From: Kitasatospora cheerisanensis KCTC 2395
GTDB taxonomy: Bacteria > Actinomycetota > Actinomycetes > Streptomycetales > Streptomycetaceae
Assembly: GCF_000696185.1 (NCBI RefSeq)
Contig: NZ_KK853997.1
Span: 3,208,907 to 3,272,906, forward strand
DNA: 64,000 nucleotides
Direction: 5' to 3'
Positions 47,555-57,702 of the stretch are shown here, piece by piece. The translations under genes and the position numbers were made by a program. The notes below the pieces were generated by a model. That model made no database searches. It was not told the DNA's origin and saw nothing but the letters and a program-made list of their open reading frames with translations. How positions within the stretch are numbered: position 1 is the stretch's first letter; each line of letters opens with the position of its first letter.

Positions 47555-48229
47555 TCAGTTCTTCTCGAAGCGGAAGCCGACGCCGCGCACGGTGGCGATG
47601 TAGCGCGGGTTGGCGGCGTCGTCGCCGAGCTTCTTGCGCAGCCAGGAGATGTGCATGTCCAGGGTCTTGGTGGAGGTCCACCAGGTGGTGTCCCAGACCT
47701 GGCGCATGATCTCCTCGCGGGTGACGACCCGCCCGGCGTCCCGCACCAGGACCCGCAGCAGTTCGAACTCCTTCGCGGAGAGGGTGAGTTCCTCCTCACC
47801 GAGCCAGGCGCGGTGCGACTCGATGTCGATCTTCACGCCGTGCGCGCCGGTGGTCAGCTGGTCGACGTTGCCGCGGCGCAGCAGGGCCCGGACGCGGGCG
47901 AGCAGTTCGGCCAGCCGGAACGGCTTGGTGACGTAGTCGTCGGCGCCGGCGTCCAGGCCGACGACGGTGTCCACCTCGTCGGCGCGGGCGGTGAGCACCA
48001 GGACCGGGAAGCTCTTGCCGTCGGCGCGCAGCCGCCGGCACACCTCCAGGCCGTCCATCTCGGGGAGTCCGAGGTCGAGCACGATGAGGTCGACGTCCTC
48101 GCTGAGGCCGGCGCCCAGGGCGGCCGGTCCGTCCTCGCGGACGAGCACCTCGTAGCCCTCGCGACGGAGGGCGCGGGCCAGCGGTTCGGAGATTGCCGGG
48201 TCGTCCTCGGCCAGCAGCACACAGGTCAT
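47555..48229 (-). CDS. OmpR-family response regulator
   Basis: A 224-aa regulator: receiver domain with acidic pocket LLAEDD, phospho-acceptor D52 in LIVLDLGLPEMDGLEV, LTARADEVDTVVGLDAGADD and KPF lysine, and a C-terminal winged helix (HRAWLGEEELTLSAKEFELL, VVTREEIMRQVWDTTWWTST, DMHISWLRKKLGDDAANPRY). It pairs with the kinase 14 bp downstream. A Crp-type palindrome at 48304-48321 is 75 bp upstream of its start. The signal and targets are unknown. Confidence 0.93.
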   Translation of the reverse strand: MTCVLLAEDDPAISEPLARALRREGYEVLVREDGPAALGAGLSEDVDLIVLDLGLPEMDGLEVCRRLRADGKSFPVLVLTARADEVDTVVGLDAGADDYVTKPFRLAELLARVRALLRRGNVDQLTTGAHGVKIDIESHRAWLGEEELTLSAKEFELLRVLVRDAGRVVTREEIMRQVWDTTWWTSTKTLDMHISWLRKKLGDDAANPRYIATVRGVGFRFEKN

Positions 48230-48303
48230 AGGGGCGATGGTAGACCGCGCGGGGACGCCTGATCAGGGGGTCTTCCGGGGTCGCGGCGCGCCCGGCCCGG
48301 GCA

Positions 48304-48321
48304 CTGTGAACAGTGTCACAG
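48304..48321. promoter_or_regulatory. perfect Crp-type site CTGTGA-N6-TCACAG
   Basis: CTGTGAACAGTGTCACAG is a perfect 6-6-6 palindrome and contains the cAMP-receptor-protein core TGTGA-N6-TCACA, also fitting the streptomycete form GTG-N6-GNCAC. It lies 75 bp from the response regulator start and 225 bp from the POT transporter start, in a 316-bp divergent region. The rest of that region (48340-48540) is A/T-richer, with a TGCGATCGCA palindrome and a TAGAGT -10-like box near 48510, and no gene. Confidence 0.6.
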
Positions 48322-48545
48322 CGCGTGATCAACTTGATTTCGTGGGCATCTTCGGCAACAACTGCGCTTACATGGACATTCTTCGCATCGGCCTTGCGAT
48401 CGCAGGCAATTCTGCGGCTCTGGGATCGAAAGGCGCAGCGCGACGACGTCAGGCTTTACCTTCTGAATACCATTCACGCTCCGCAGTCAACCGAACTCGC
48501 GACTTAGAGTGGTCTGGAACCCGGAAAAACAGGCAAGGAATCAGC

Positions 48546-50054
48546 ATGGCTTCGAGCACCCTGGAGTCCGAGGTACGGCCCTCCCCGACTGACGGACGGA
48601 CCTTCCTCGGCCACCCCCGCGGCCTCGCCACCCTCTTCATGACCGAGACGTGGGAGCGCTTCAGCTTCTACGGCATGCGCGCCCTGCTGGTGGTCTACAT
48701 GTCCACCAAGGCGGCCGAAGGCGGCCTGGGCATGCAGGTGGCCACCGCCACCGCCGTGTACTCGGTCTACAACGCCATGGTGTACCTGCTCGCACTTCCC
48801 GGCGGCTGGATCGCCGACCGGCTGCTCGGCGCCCGGCGCACCGTCGCCCTCGGCGGCGGGATCATCATGGTCGGCCACTTCCTGCTGGCCGTGCCCTCCT
48901 CCGCGGCCTTCTTCGGCGGCCTGGTCTTCATCGCGGTCGGCTCCGGCCTGCTGAAGGCCAACATCTCCACCATGGTCGGCCACCTCTACGACGGGCCCAA
49001 CGACCCGCGCCGGGACGGCGGCTTCACGATCTTCTACATGGGCATCAACCTGGGCGCCTTCCTCGCGCCGCTGGTGATCGGCACCGTGGGCCAGAAGGTC
49101 AACTGGCACCTGGGCTTCGCGCTGGCCGGCGTCGGCATGGCGCTCGGCCTGATCCAGTACCTGGTGGGCAGCCGGCACCTCAGCCCGCGCTCCAGCGTGG
49201 TCACCGCGCCGATCGGCGCGGCCGAGCGCCGCGCGGTGCTGCGCAAGGCCGGCCTGTGGCTGGCCGTGGCCGCCGTGTTCTACGGCGTCGTCGCCGGCAC
49301 CGGCCACTTCACCGTGTCCTGGGCGATCTGGCCGCTCTCGCTGGCCGGCATCGCCGTTCCGGTGCTGGTCTTCGCCCGGATCCGCCGCGACCCGGACCTG
49401 ACCGGCGAGGAGCGCTCCCGGATGAGCGGCTACCTGTGGTTCTTCGCCGCCGCCGCGGTGTTCTGGATGATCTACGACCAGTCCGGTTCGACGCTCAGCG
49501 TGTTCGCCGAGCGCAACACCGCCGGCACGCTGTTCGGCTTCTCGTTCCCCTCCAGCTGGTTCCAGTCGCTGAACCCGCTGTACATCATGGCGCTCGCCCC
49601 GGTGTTCGCCTGGCTGTGGAACGCGGCCGCGCAGCGCCGCCGCAACCCGTCCACCACCTCGAAGTTCGCCTTCGGCCTGCTGATGATCGGCGTGTCGTTC
49701 CTGGTGATGATGCTGGCCATGGCGGCCGCGTCGGGCGGCGCCAAGGTCACCCCGCTGTGGCTGGCCGTGGTCTACCTGATCCAGACCACCGGCGAGCTGA
49801 CGCTCTCCCCGGTGGGCCTGTCCGTCACCACCAAGCTGGCGCCCGCCAAGTACGCCAGCCAGATGATGGGCATCTGGTTCCTCGCGGTGACCGCCGGCGA
49901 CTGCGTGGCCGCCCTGGCCCAGCTGCTGCTGGGTGACAGCGTGGTCGGCTCGACCTGGTACTTCGCCGTCCAGGGCCTGCTCGCCGTCGCCGCCGGCGTC
50001 GGACTGTTCTCCGCCCGCGGCCGGATCGGCCGCCTGATGGGCGACGTGCGCTGA
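48546..50054 (+). CDS. POT/PTR family peptide:proton symporter
   Basis: A 502-aa oligopeptide transporter of the major facilitator group with 12-14 membrane segments. The PTR signatures are visible: ETWERFSFYGMRALLVVYM (ExxERFxYY type), GGWIADRLLGARR, GLLKANISTMVGHLYD and DGGFTIFYMGINLGAFLAPL, then FFAAAAVFWMIYDQSGSTLS. Start ATG 48546 follows AAGGAA. It imports di- and tripeptides with protons. A Crp-type site upstream suggests catabolite or developmental control. Confidence 0.93.
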   Translation: MASSTLESEVRPSPTDGRTFLGHPRGLATLFMTETWERFSFYGMRALLVVYMSTKAAEGGLGMQVATATAVYSVYNAMVYLLALPGGWIADRLLGARRTVALGGGIIMVGHFLLAVPSSAAFFGGLVFIAVGSGLLKANISTMVGHLYDGPNDPRRDGGFTIFYMGINLGAFLAPLVIGTVGQKVNWHLGFALAGVGMALGLIQYLVGSRHLSPRSSVVTAPIGAAERRAVLRKAGLWLAVAAVFYGVVAGTGHFTVSWAIWPLSLAGIAVPVLVFARIRRDPDLTGEERSRMSGYLWFFAAAAVFWMIYDQSGSTLSVFAERNTAGTLFGFSFPSSWFQSLNPLYIMALAPVFAWLWNAAAQRRRNPSTTSKFAFGLLMIGVSFLVMMLAMAAASGGAKVTPLWLAVVYLIQTTGELTLSPVGLSVTTKLAPAKYASQMMGIWFLAVTAGDCVAALAQLLLGDSVVGSTWYFAVQGLLAVAAGVGLFSARGRIGRLMGDVR

Positions 50055-50061
50055 CCCTGCG

Positions 50062-51228
50062 TCAGGCCTTCCGGACCCCGCCCTGCCAGACGGCGGCGGT
50101 CAGCGGGACGCCCGGGCGGTACGCCAGGTGGACGTGCGAAGGCGCGTCCAGCAGCTGGAGGTCCGCCCGGGCTCCCGGGGAGATCCGGCCGACGTCGGTG
50201 CGGCGCAGCGCCAGCGCGCCGCCCGCGGTGGCGGCGTGCACCGCCTCGTCGGGGGTCATGCCCATCTCGCGCACCGCGACGGCCAGGCAGAACGGCATCG
50301 AACTGGTGAAGCTGGAGCCCGGGTTGCAGTCCGTGGACAGTGCGACCCGGGCTCCCGCGTCGAGCAGCCGCCGGGCGTCCGGGTAGGGCGCCCGGGTGGA
50401 GAACTCCGCGCCGGGCAGCAGGGTGGCGACCGTCCCGCCGTCGGCCAGCGCCGCCACGTCCCGGTCGGTCAGGTGGGTGCAGTGGTCGGCGGAGGCCGCG
50501 CCCAGTTCGACGGCGAGCTGCACGCCCGGGCCGGGGCTCAGCTGGTTGGCGTGCACCCGCGGCCGCAGGCCCTTGGCCATCCCGGCGGTCAGCACCGCCC
50601 GCGCCTGCTCGCCGTCGAACGCGCCGCGCTCGCAGAACACGTCCACCCAGCGCGCGTACGGGGCGCACGCCTCCAGCATCTCACCGGTGACCAGCTCGAC
50701 GTAGCCGGCCGGGTCGTCGGCGAACTCCGGCCCCACCACGTGGGCGCCGAGGTAGGTGGTCTCCTCGGTGTGGCCGGCCGCGATCCGCAGCGAGCGCGCC
50801 TCGTCGGCGGTGCTCAGCCCGTACCCGGACTTCACCTCGACCGTGGTGGTGCCCTGCCGCAGCATCTCCGCCAGGTACCGGGTCAGGTTGGCGTTCAGCT
50901 CCGCGTCCGAGGCGGCCCGGGTCGCGGCGACCGTGGTCCGGATCCCGCCGGCCTCGTACGCCCGTCCCGACATCCGCGCGTTGAACTCCGCGGTGCGGTC
51001 CCCCGCGAACACCAGGTGCGAGTGGCTGTCCACGAAGCCCGGCAGCAGCGCCCGCCCGGCCGCGTCGACGCTCTCGTCCGCGGCGGGGGCCTTCTCGGCG
51101 GGGCCGACCCAGGCGACGGTGTCCCCGTCGACGACCACGGCGGCGTCGGACAGCAGCCCGAGCGGCCCTTCCCCGAGCGCGGGGTCGTTGGTGACCAGCG
51201 ACCCGATGTTGCCGATGAGCAGGCTCAT
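50062..51228 (-). CDS. hutI: imidazolonepropionase
   Basis: A 388-aa amidohydrolase, third enzyme of histidine breakdown, opening imidazolonepropionate to N-formimino-glutamate. Metal and substrate motifs: [100 protein letters not shown]. It is the last gene of the minus-strand hut operon; the gap to hutF is 58 bp. It ends seven bases from the convergent POT gene. Confidence 0.94.
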   Translation of the reverse strand: MSLLIGNIGSLVTNDPALGEGPLGLLSDAAVVVDGDTVAWVGPAEKAPAADESVDAAGRALLPGFVDSHSHLVFAGDRTAEFNARMSGRAYEAGGIRTTVAATRAASDAELNANLTRYLAEMLRQGTTTVEVKSGYGLSTADEARSLRIAAGHTEETTYLGAHVVGPEFADDPAGYVELVTGEMLEACAPYARWVDVFCERGAFDGEQARAVLTAGMAKGLRPRVHANQLSPGPGVQLAVELGAASADHCTHLTDRDVAALADGGTVATLLPGAEFSTRAPYPDARRLLDAGARVALSTDCNPGSSFTSSMPFCLAVAVREMGMTPDEAVHAATAGGALALRRTDVGRISPGARADLQLLDAPSHVHLAYRPGVPLTAAVWQGGVRKA

Positions 51229-51286
51229 GAAGTGATCCTTCGTCGAAGTACGTGCCCCGTCAGGGGTGCGGAGGGACTGCGCGGTG

Positions 51287-52639
51287 CTACCGCAGGGCGC
51301 CGATCGCGGCGGCCAGCTCCCCGGCCACGTCCGGCACCAGCTGGTGCGCCCCGTCCTTGACGACGTGCCGCCCGCCCACGATCAGGTGCCGCACGTCGGC
51401 CGCGCCCGCCGCGAAGACCGCGGTCTCCGCGCCCAGCTCCGGCGGCGGGCCGGCCGTCCGCACGGTGTCCAGCGCGAGCACGCAGAAGTCGGCGAGCGCG
51501 CCGGCCTCCAGCCGGCCCGCCTCGGGCCAGCCGAGGGAGGCGTGGCCGTCCTCGGTACCGGCCCGGAGCAGCGCGTTGGCCGTCCAGTGGCCGCGGGTCC
51601 GGGTGCGCAGGCGCTCGTCGAGTTCCAGCGCCCGGGCCTCCTCGAACGGGTCGATGACGGCGTGGCTGTCGCTGCCGAGGGTGATCGGGCAGCCCGCGGC
51701 GGCCAGCCGCCTGGCGGGGCCGATGCCGTCCGCGAGGTCCCGCTCGGTGGTGGGGCACATGCAGATGGCGGTGGTGCTGTCGGAGAGGAGCCGGATGTCC
51801 TCGTCCGTCAGGTGCGTCGCGTGGACGGCGGAGGTGCGCGGCCCGAGCACGCCGTGGTCGGCGAGCAGCCGGGTCGGGGTGACGCCGTGCGCGGCGAGGC
51901 AGGCGTCGTTCTCGGCGGTCTGCTCGGAGAGGTGGACGTGCAGCGGGGCCTTGCGCATCGCGGCGAAGTGCGCGACGGCGCCCAGCTGCCCGGCGGGGAC
52001 GGCCCGCACGGAGTGCACGGCCGCGCCGATCCGGGCGTGCTCCGCGCCGACCAGCCGGGCGGCCCGGTCGGCCCAGGCGTCCGCGTCGCCGTCGGAGAAC
52101 CGCAGCTGGTGGTCGGTCGGTTCGGCGCCGAAGCCGGAGGACAGGTAGCAGGTGTCGAGCAGGGTGATCCGGATGCCGGCCCGCTGCGCGGCCTCGATCA
52201 GCGCCTCGCCCATCGCGTTCGGGTCGTCGTAGCGGACGCCGCCGGGCGCGTGGTGCAGGTAGTGGAACTCGCCGACGGCGCTGATGCCGGCGAGCGCCAT
52301 CTCGGCGTACACGGCGGTGGCGAGCGCCAGGTAGCTGTCCGGGTCGAGCGCGGACGCGACCCGGTACATGGTGTCGCGCCAGGTCCAGAACGTCCCGGAG
52401 CCGGTCTGGACGGTGCCGCGCAGCGCCCGGTGGAAGGCGTGCGAGTGCGCGTTGGCCTGCCCGGGCAGCGCCAGCCCGGCCAGCCGGACGGCCCCGGCGG
52501 GGCAGGGGCCGCTCCCCGGCGTGACCTTGGCGATCCGGCCGCCGGGCCCGACGGCGATCAGGACCTCGCGCTCGACCGCGTGGCCGTCGGCGTGCGGCAG
52601 CCAGGCGTGCTCGGCCCAGTAGGTCACGACCGCTGACAT
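51287..52639 (-). CDS. hutF: formimidoylglutamate deiminase
   Basis: A 450-aa amidohydrolase that deaminates N-formimino-L-glutamate to N-formyl-L-glutamate and ammonia. Motifs: [20 protein letters not shown] (HxH), [70 protein letters not shown]. This places the organism on the two-step HutF route, which needs a formylglutamate deformylase afterwards. Its start overlaps the end of the M20 hydrolase gene by 16 bp. Confidence 0.92.
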   Translation of the reverse strand: MSAVVTYWAEHAWLPHADGHAVEREVLIAVGPGGRIAKVTPGSGPCPAGAVRLAGLALPGQANAHSHAFHRALRGTVQTGSGTFWTWRDTMYRVASALDPDSYLALATAVYAEMALAGISAVGEFHYLHHAPGGVRYDDPNAMGEALIEAAQRAGIRITLLDTCYLSSGFGAEPTDHQLRFSDGDADAWADRAARLVGAEHARIGAAVHSVRAVPAGQLGAVAHFAAMRKAPLHVHLSEQTAENDACLAAHGVTPTRLLADHGVLGPRTSAVHATHLTDEDIRLLSDSTTAICMCPTTERDLADGIGPARRLAAAGCPITLGSDSHAVIDPFEEARALELDERLRTRTRGHWTANALLRAGTEDGHASLGWPEAGRLEAGALADFCVLALDTVRTAGPPPELGAETAVFAAGAADVRHLIVGGRHVVKDGAHQLVPDVAGELAAAIGALR

Positions 52640-53832
52640 GCGAGGTCCTCCAGTACGTCCGCGAGGGCGGCGACGCCGGCGTGGCAGTCGTCCTGTTCGG
52701 CGCGTTCGGCCGGGGAGTGCGACACCCCGGTGGGGTTCCGCACGAACAGCATGGCGGTCGGGACGGCGGACGCCAGGATCCCGGCGTCGTGTCCCGCGCC
52801 GGTGGGCAGCACGGGGGCCTTGAGCAGGTCGGCGAGGCGGTCGCGGAGCGGGGCGTCGAAGTCGACGACGGGGGTGAAGGACTCGCGGGTGAGCGAGACC
52901 CGGACGCCGTCGCGTTCGCCGCGTTCGACCGCGGACTGCTCGATGGCCTCGACCAGCTGACGCAGCGTCCGCTCGTCGGCGGCGCGGGAGTCGAGCCAGC
53001 CGCGGACCAGCGAGGCGATCGCGTTGGTGCCGTTGGGTTCGACGGCGACCTTGCCGAAGGTGGCGAGCGCCCCGGCCAGCCGGGCCTTCTTGCGGGCGGC
53101 GAGCACCGTGGTGGCGTAGGTGAGCATCGGGTCGCGGCGGTCGGCGAGCCGGGTGGTGCCGGCGTGGTTGGCCTCGCCGTGGAAGTCGAACCGCCAGCGG
53201 CCGTGCGGCCAGATCGCGCCGGCCACGCCGACCGGCTGCCCCTCCTCCAGGTACCGCCCCTGCTCGATGTGGAGTTCGACGAACGCGCCGATCCGGCCGA
53301 GCAGTTCGGGGTCGGCGCCGATCCGCGCGGGGTCGTGCCCGGCGCGTTCCATCGCGTCGGGCAGCCGCACCCCGTCGGCGTCGCGCAGCTCGTACGCGGC
53401 GTCCCGGTCGAGCACGCCGGTGGCGAGCCGGGAGCCGACGCAGGCGACGCCGAACCGGGCGCCCTCCTCGTCGCCGAAGTTGACGATCGCCAGCGGACGG
53501 GTGAACTCGGCGCCGCGCGAGCGGAGTTCGTCGAGGGCGGCGAAGGAGGAGACCACGCCGAGCGGGCCGTCGTAGGCGCCGCCGTCGGGGACGGAGTCCA
53601 GGTGCGAGCCGGTGACGACGGCGTTCCCGGCCTGCGGGTCACCGAGCCAGGCCCACTGGTTGCCGTTGCGGTCGGTCTCGAAGGCCAGGCCGCGGGCCCG
53701 GGCCTGGTCCTCGAACCAGGCCCGGCACTCGGCGTCGGCGGAGTTCCAGGCGTGCCGGCGGTAGCCGCCGGAGGAGGCGGAGCGGCCCACGGGGAGCAGC
53801 TCCGCCCACATCGCATCGAAGCCCTCGGTCAC
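52624..53832 (-). CDS. M20-family amidohydrolase (allantoate amidohydrolase/N-carbamoylase type) in the hut operon
   Basis: A 402-aa dinuclear-metal hydrolase: [20 protein letters not shown] (His, Asp), [18 protein letters not shown] (catalytic Glu pair), [38 protein letters not shown] (dimer-face His), [14 protein letters not shown]. The family hydrolyses allantoate, ureidoglycine or N-carbamoyl amino acids. It is fused into the hut operon by GTGA overlap with hutU and 16-bp overlap with hutF, so a histidine-pathway substrate is likely; N-formylglutamate is the obvious candidate because no hutG-type deformylase is present. That assignment is inference. Confidence 0.85.
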   Translation of the reverse strand: MTEGFDAMWAELLPVGRSASSGGYRRHAWNSADAECRAWFEDQARARGLAFETDRNGNQWAWLGDPQAGNAVVTGSHLDSVPDGGAYDGPLGVVSSFAALDELRSRGAEFTRPLAIVNFGDEEGARFGVACVGSRLATGVLDRDAAYELRDADGVRLPDAMERAGHDPARIGADPELLGRIGAFVELHIEQGRYLEEGQPVGVAGAIWPHGRWRFDFHGEANHAGTTRLADRRDPMLTYATTVLAARKKARLAGALATFGKVAVEPNGTNAIASLVRGWLDSRAADERTLRQLVEAIEQSAVERGERDGVRVSLTRESFTPVVDFDAPLRDRLADLLKAPVLPTGAGHDAGILASAVPTAMLFVRNPTGVSHSPAERAEQDDCHAGVAALADVLEDLACQRS

Positions 53833-55532
53833 AGCTCGCCCATCGGGCTGTGACCGTTCACGGGGCTGTGCTCGTTCATGGGGATGTGGACGCCCCGCTG
53901 GTCGGCGACCTCGGAGGCCCGGTCGTAGCCGGCGTCGACGTGCCGGATGACGCCCATGCCGGGGTCGTTGGTGAGGACGCGGCGGATCTTCTCGCCGGCC
54001 AGCGGGGTGCCGTCGGCGACGGTGACCTGGCCGGCGTGGATGGAGCGGCCGATGCCGACGCCGCCGCCGTGGTGGATGGACACCCAGGACGCGCCGGAGG
54101 CGACGTTGACCATGGCGTTCAGCAGCGGCCAGTCGGCGATCGCGTCGGAGCCGTCGAGCATCGCCTCGGTCTCCCGGTACGGGGAGGCGACGGAGCCGCA
54201 GTCCAGGTGGTCGCGGCCGATCACGATCGGCGCGGACAGCTCGCCGCTGGCCACCATGTCGTTGAACCGCTCGCCGGCCTTGTCGCGCTCGCCGTAGCCG
54301 AGCCAGCAGATCCGCGCGGGCAGGCCCTGGAAGTGCACCTTCTCCTGGGCCATCCTGATCCAGCGGTGCAGCGACTCGTTCTCCGGGAACAGGTCGAGGA
54401 CGGCCTTGTCGGTCTTGTGGATGTCCTTCGGGTCGCCGGACAGCGCCGCCCAGCGGAACGGGCCCTTGCCCTCGCAGAACAGCGGCCGGATGTACGCGGG
54501 GACGAAGCCGGGGAAGGCGAACGCCCGTTCGTAGCCTGCGAGTTGGGCCTCGCCGCGGATCGAGTTGCCGTAGTCGAAGACCTCCGCGCCGCGGTCCTGG
54601 AAGCCGACCATGGCCTCCACGTGGCGGGCCATCGACTCGCGGGCGCGCCGGGTGAACTCGGCAGGCTCGGCGGCGGCGTAGCTGGCCATGTCCTCGAAGG
54701 CGACGCCGGTCGGCAGGTAGGCCAGCGGGTCGTGGGCGCTGGTCTGGTCGGTGACGATGTCGATCGGGGCGTCCATCGCGAGCAGCTGCGGGAACAGGTC
54801 GGCGGCGTTGCCGAGCAGGCCGATGGAGAGCGGCTGCCGCTTGTCCCGGGCCTCGGTGGCGAGCTGGAGCGCGTGGTCGAGGTTCTTGGCCTCGACGTCG
54901 AGGTAGCGGTGCTCGATCCGGCGGGCGATCCGGGACGGGTCGCAGTCGATGCAGATCGCCACGCCGCCGTTCATGGTGACGGCGAGCGGCTGGGCGCCGC
55001 CCATGCCGCCGAGGCCGGCGGTGAGGGTGACGGTGCCTTCGAGGGTGCCGTTGAAGCGCTTGTTGGCGACGGCGGCGAAGGTCTCGTAGGTGCCCTGCAG
55101 GATGCCCTGGGTGCCGATGTAGATCCACGAACCGGCGGTCATCTGGCCGTACATGGTGAGGCCGAGCGACTCCAGGCGGCGGAACTCCTCCCAGTTGGCC
55201 CAGTCGCCGACCAGGTTGGAGTTGGCGATCAGCACGCGGGGCGCCCACTCGTGGGTCTGCATCACGCCGACCGGCCGGCCGGACTGGACCAGCATGGTCT
55301 CGTCCTGCTTGAGGCCCTGCAGGGTCCGCACCATGGCGTCGAAGGAACGCCAGTCGCGGGCCGCCTTGCCGGTGCCGCCGTAGACCACCAGCTTGGACGG
55401 GTGCTCGGCGACCTCGGGGTCGAGGTTGTTCATCAGCATCCGCAGGGCGGCTTCCTGCTGCCAGCCCTGCGTGCTCAGCCCGGTGCCCCGCGCCGCGCGA
55501 ACCTCGCGCGGGCCGCTCGCCTGCTCTGCCAT
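53829..55532 (-). CDS. hutU: urocanate hydratase
   Basis: A 567-aa NAD-dependent urocanase. Motifs: [60 protein letters not shown] (NAD), [40 protein letters not shown] and [20 protein letters not shown] with the conserved cysteine. ATG 55532 follows GGAGG. It heads the operon hutU-M20-hutF-hutI. A promoter TGGTCA-17-TATATT and an inverted repeat overlap just upstream. Confidence 0.96.
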   Translation of the reverse strand: MAEQASGPREVRAARGTGLSTQGWQQEAALRMLMNNLDPEVAEHPSKLVVYGGTGKAARDWRSFDAMVRTLQGLKQDETMLVQSGRPVGVMQTHEWAPRVLIANSNLVGDWANWEEFRRLESLGLTMYGQMTAGSWIYIGTQGILQGTYETFAAVANKRFNGTLEGTVTLTAGLGGMGGAQPLAVTMNGGVAICIDCDPSRIARRIEHRYLDVEAKNLDHALQLATEARDKRQPLSIGLLGNAADLFPQLLAMDAPIDIVTDQTSAHDPLAYLPTGVAFEDMASYAAAEPAEFTRRARESMARHVEAMVGFQDRGAEVFDYGNSIRGEAQLAGYERAFAFPGFVPAYIRPLFCEGKGPFRWAALSGDPKDIHKTDKAVLDLFPENESLHRWIRMAQEKVHFQGLPARICWLGYGERDKAGERFNDMVASGELSAPIVIGRDHLDCGSVASPYRETEAMLDGSDAIADWPLLNAMVNVASGASWVSIHHGGGVGIGRSIHAGQVTVADGTPLAGEKIRRVLTNDPGMGVIRHVDAGYDRASEVADQRGVHIPMNEHSPVNGHSPMGEL

Positions 55533-55558
55533 GGACCAGCCTCCTTGCGGATGGATTC

Positions 55559-55607
55559 ATTCACGATCAAGCAGAGTGAATATATCCAAACAGGCTGGGG
55601 CTGACCA
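55559..55607 (-). promoter_or_regulatory. hutU promoter TGGTCA-17-TATATT with overlapping operator ATTCAC-N11-GTGAAT
   Basis: On the minus strand -35 TGGTCA (55602-55607) and -10 TATATT (55579-55584) are 17 bp apart. The repeat ATTCAC (55559-55564) / GTGAAT (55576-55581) overlaps the -10 and the expected start site near 55572, the place for a repressor. The 9-mer TTCATTCAC within it recurs upstream of hutH. Confidence 0.55.
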
Positions 55608-55639
55608 GAGGTTCGCGGCCCCGCGTCGGCGCCCGGTGC

Positions 55640-55977
55640 TCAGCCCTTCCCCGGATCCCCCGGTCCGCCCGTTCCGCCCGGTGGCGGCGGGCTCTCGCCG
55701 CGCAGCGCCGCCAGGCGCTCCCGGTACTCCGCCACCTCGATCTCGCCCCTGGCCAGCCGCTCGGCCAGCAGCCGCTCCGCCTCCGGGGCCCGGGCCTGCT
55801 GCTGCGGCGGGCTCCCCCACCGCGGCCCGGCCGCCGGCCGCCGCCCGCCCGGTTCGTCGTGGAGGCCCGCCACAGCGCGGCCAGCACGACGATCACCAGC
55901 AGGACGAACAGCATGAACGTGATCCCCGGCAGCACCCACGACCAGCCGCCGTAGGGCCCGTGGTGCCAATACGTCAT
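55640..55977 (-). pseudogene. small SHOCT-domain membrane protein, frameshifted in this sequence
   Basis: ATG 55977 gives MTYWHHGPYGGWSWVLPGIT and one membrane segment (FMLFVLLVIVVLAALW). The SHOCT domain (EAERLLAERLARGEIEVAEY RERLAAL) lies in another frame ending at 55640. One base lost in the G/C runs at about 55844-55850 explains this; the repaired protein has about 113 residues. SHOCT proteins are short oligomerising modules of unknown role, common in streptomycetes. Confidence 0.7.
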
Positions 55978-56208
55978 CGTGATCACCCGCCACCGCACCC
56001 GAACGGGTGCGCCGCTTTCCAGTCTGCGCCTCGCGGGCCGGGGGCGACGCCCGGCGGCGTCGGGCCGGGACGGCGGAGCCGTTCGCCGCCCGGACGAACC
56101 GGCTCCGGCCCTCCGCTTCAGGCGTCGCCCCCGCCGCACCCGCACGGTCGCCCCCCCCGGGGAGGGTTCTCTCCACACTGACGTGCAAGCGAGCAGGCTG
56201 ACGCCCCG

Positions 56209-56564
56209 TCAGGCCGCTTCGTCGCCGTCCCAGTCGATGCCGATCTCGGCGAGCCAGCGGCGGTCCTCGGCGTCGGGCTGGGCGTTCGGCTCGCCGGGGC
56301 GGGTCTCGCCGGGGCGGCCGGCGGGCGCGGGACGTGCTGGACGGGGCCGACGCCGTAGCGGGCGGCGGCGGCCTCGGAGGCCGGGTCGCCGGGTTCCAGG
56401 ACGCCGATGTGCACGGCCTCCTCGTCGCCCGGGTCGAGCACGGTGAGTTCGGGGTGCGGCGGGCGGCGCAGCGCGATGCGCCGGCCGCACTGCGGGCAGG
56501 ACCATTCGTCGGCGCCGGAGCCGAGTCGTCCGGTGAGCCGCATCTGGTGGATCGGTGGTGGCAT
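56209..56564 (-). pseudogene. small zinc-ribbon hypothetical protein, frameshifted in this sequence
   Basis: From ATG 56564: MPPPIHQMRLTGRLGSGADE then a zinc ribbon EWSCPQCGRRIALRRPPHPE. An acidic stretch follows (LDPGDEEAVHIGVLEPGDPA). The frame breaks near 56329-56331; one extra base gives PAPAGRPGETRPGEPNAQPD and the end RRWLAEIGIDWDGDEAA at 56209, about 119 residues. The conserved acidic end suggests a real gene. Function unknown. Only one CxxC pair is visible, so zinc binding may need a dimer. Confidence 0.65.
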
Positions 56565-56669
56565 TGGACTTCCCCCGTCCAAGGCTGTCTTCGTCCCTAC
56601 CGAGGAAGATGCCCGCTCACGACCGGTCGTCAACCCGGCGCAAGGGTGTCATTGGGGGAACAACGGGTG

Positions 56670-57542
56670 TCAGTCCAGGAACAACTGACGGGCCGTCGCG
56701 GACTGCTCGTTGGCTTCGAGCCGGGCCTCCGCCCCGGGCATCTCGTCGCACATCGACTGCAGCAGGACCCGGCCGAGCATCATCGGGGCGCAGGCGGTGT
56801 CGAAGACCAGTCCGGTGCCGACGGCGGCGGGCAGCAGCACGTCGGAGAGCTTGGCGACGGGCGCGAACGCGGAGTCGGCGACGGTGAGGACGGTCAGTCC
56901 GCAGTCGCGGGCGACGGTGAGGGCGTCCATCAGCTCGCGCGGGTAGCGGGGCAGCGCGAAGCAGAGCAGCGCGGTGGCGCCGGCGGAGGCGGCCTGTTCG
57001 AGGCGGTCGGCGAGCATCGAGCCGCCCTCGTCGAGCAGCCGGATGTCGGGGTGGACCTTGGCGGCGAAGTAGGCGAAGCCGCGGGCCTGCGCGGAGGCGG
57101 CCCGCAGACCGAGCACCGGCAGCGGGCGGGAGGCGGCGAGGATCCGGGCGGCCCGGACGATCGGGGCGGGATCGGCGAGCAGTTCGGCGAGGTGCCGCAG
57201 GTGTTCGATCTCGGCGAGCACGGCCTGCTGGTGCTCGTTGCGGACCACCTCGTGGTGGCTCTCGGGCGCGGCGGCCTCGCCGACGCCGAGTTCGCGCAGC
57301 TGCTTGCGCAGCGCCGGGTAGCCGTCGTAGCCGAGCGCGACGGCGAACCGGGTGACGGACGGCTGGCTGACGCCGGCGAGTTCGGCGACCTCGACGCTGG
57401 ACAGGAACGGTGCCTCGGTGGCGTGCCGCACCAGCGAGTGGGCGATCCGGCGCTGGGTGGGCGTCAGACGGCGGCCCTCGAAGAGCTGGAGCAGCCGGGC
57501 GGAGGGCCCGGCGTTCGTTCCGGTCTCGTCCAGGGCGGTCAT
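56670..57542 (-). CDS. RpiR/MurR-family transcriptional regulator (candidate hut regulator)
   Basis: A 290-aa regulator: N-terminal RpiR helix-turn-helix (RRLTPTQRRIAHSLVRHATE, FLSSVEVAELAGVSQPSVTR, FAVALGYDGYPALRKQLREL) and a C-terminal SIS domain (RPLPVLGLRAASAQARGFAY, GATALLCFALPRYPRELMDA) that would bind a small ligand. ATG 57542 has GGAGG upstream. It lies between the hutU operon and hutH on the same strand, 160 bp after hutH, so control of histidine use is plausible; RpiR proteins usually sense sugar phosphates, so this is inference. Confidence 0.88.
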   Translation of the reverse strand: MTALDETGTNAGPSARLLQLFEGRRLTPTQRRIAHSLVRHATEAPFLSSVEVAELAGVSQPSVTRFAVALGYDGYPALRKQLRELGVGEAAAPESHHEVVRNEHQQAVLAEIEHLRHLAELLADPAPIVRAARILAASRPLPVLGLRAASAQARGFAYFAAKVHPDIRLLDEGGSMLADRLEQAASAGATALLCFALPRYPRELMDALTVARDCGLTVLTVADSAFAPVAKLSDVLLPAAVGTGLVFDTACAPMMLGRVLLQSMCDEMPGAEARLEANEQSATARQLFLD

Positions 57543-57702
57543 CTTCGGTACCTCCACGCTCGGTTGGGCGGTCGCCGGTGGCTTCGGCGGTGGGACGACT
57601 GTGGCGCAGTCCCGGCAGGTGGGCAATCTCGTTCCGCCAGCCGGGACGGGCAGGATCGGAGGGTAGTCCCCCGGTGTGCCTGCCCGCCCCGTGCCCCGTC
57701 GG

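Noticed and set aside
48313..48507. 64-codon frame before the POT transporter
   Set aside because: No ribosome binding site, no recognisable motif, and it overlaps the Crp-type site and promoter region; it is probably chance in the less G+C-rich leader.
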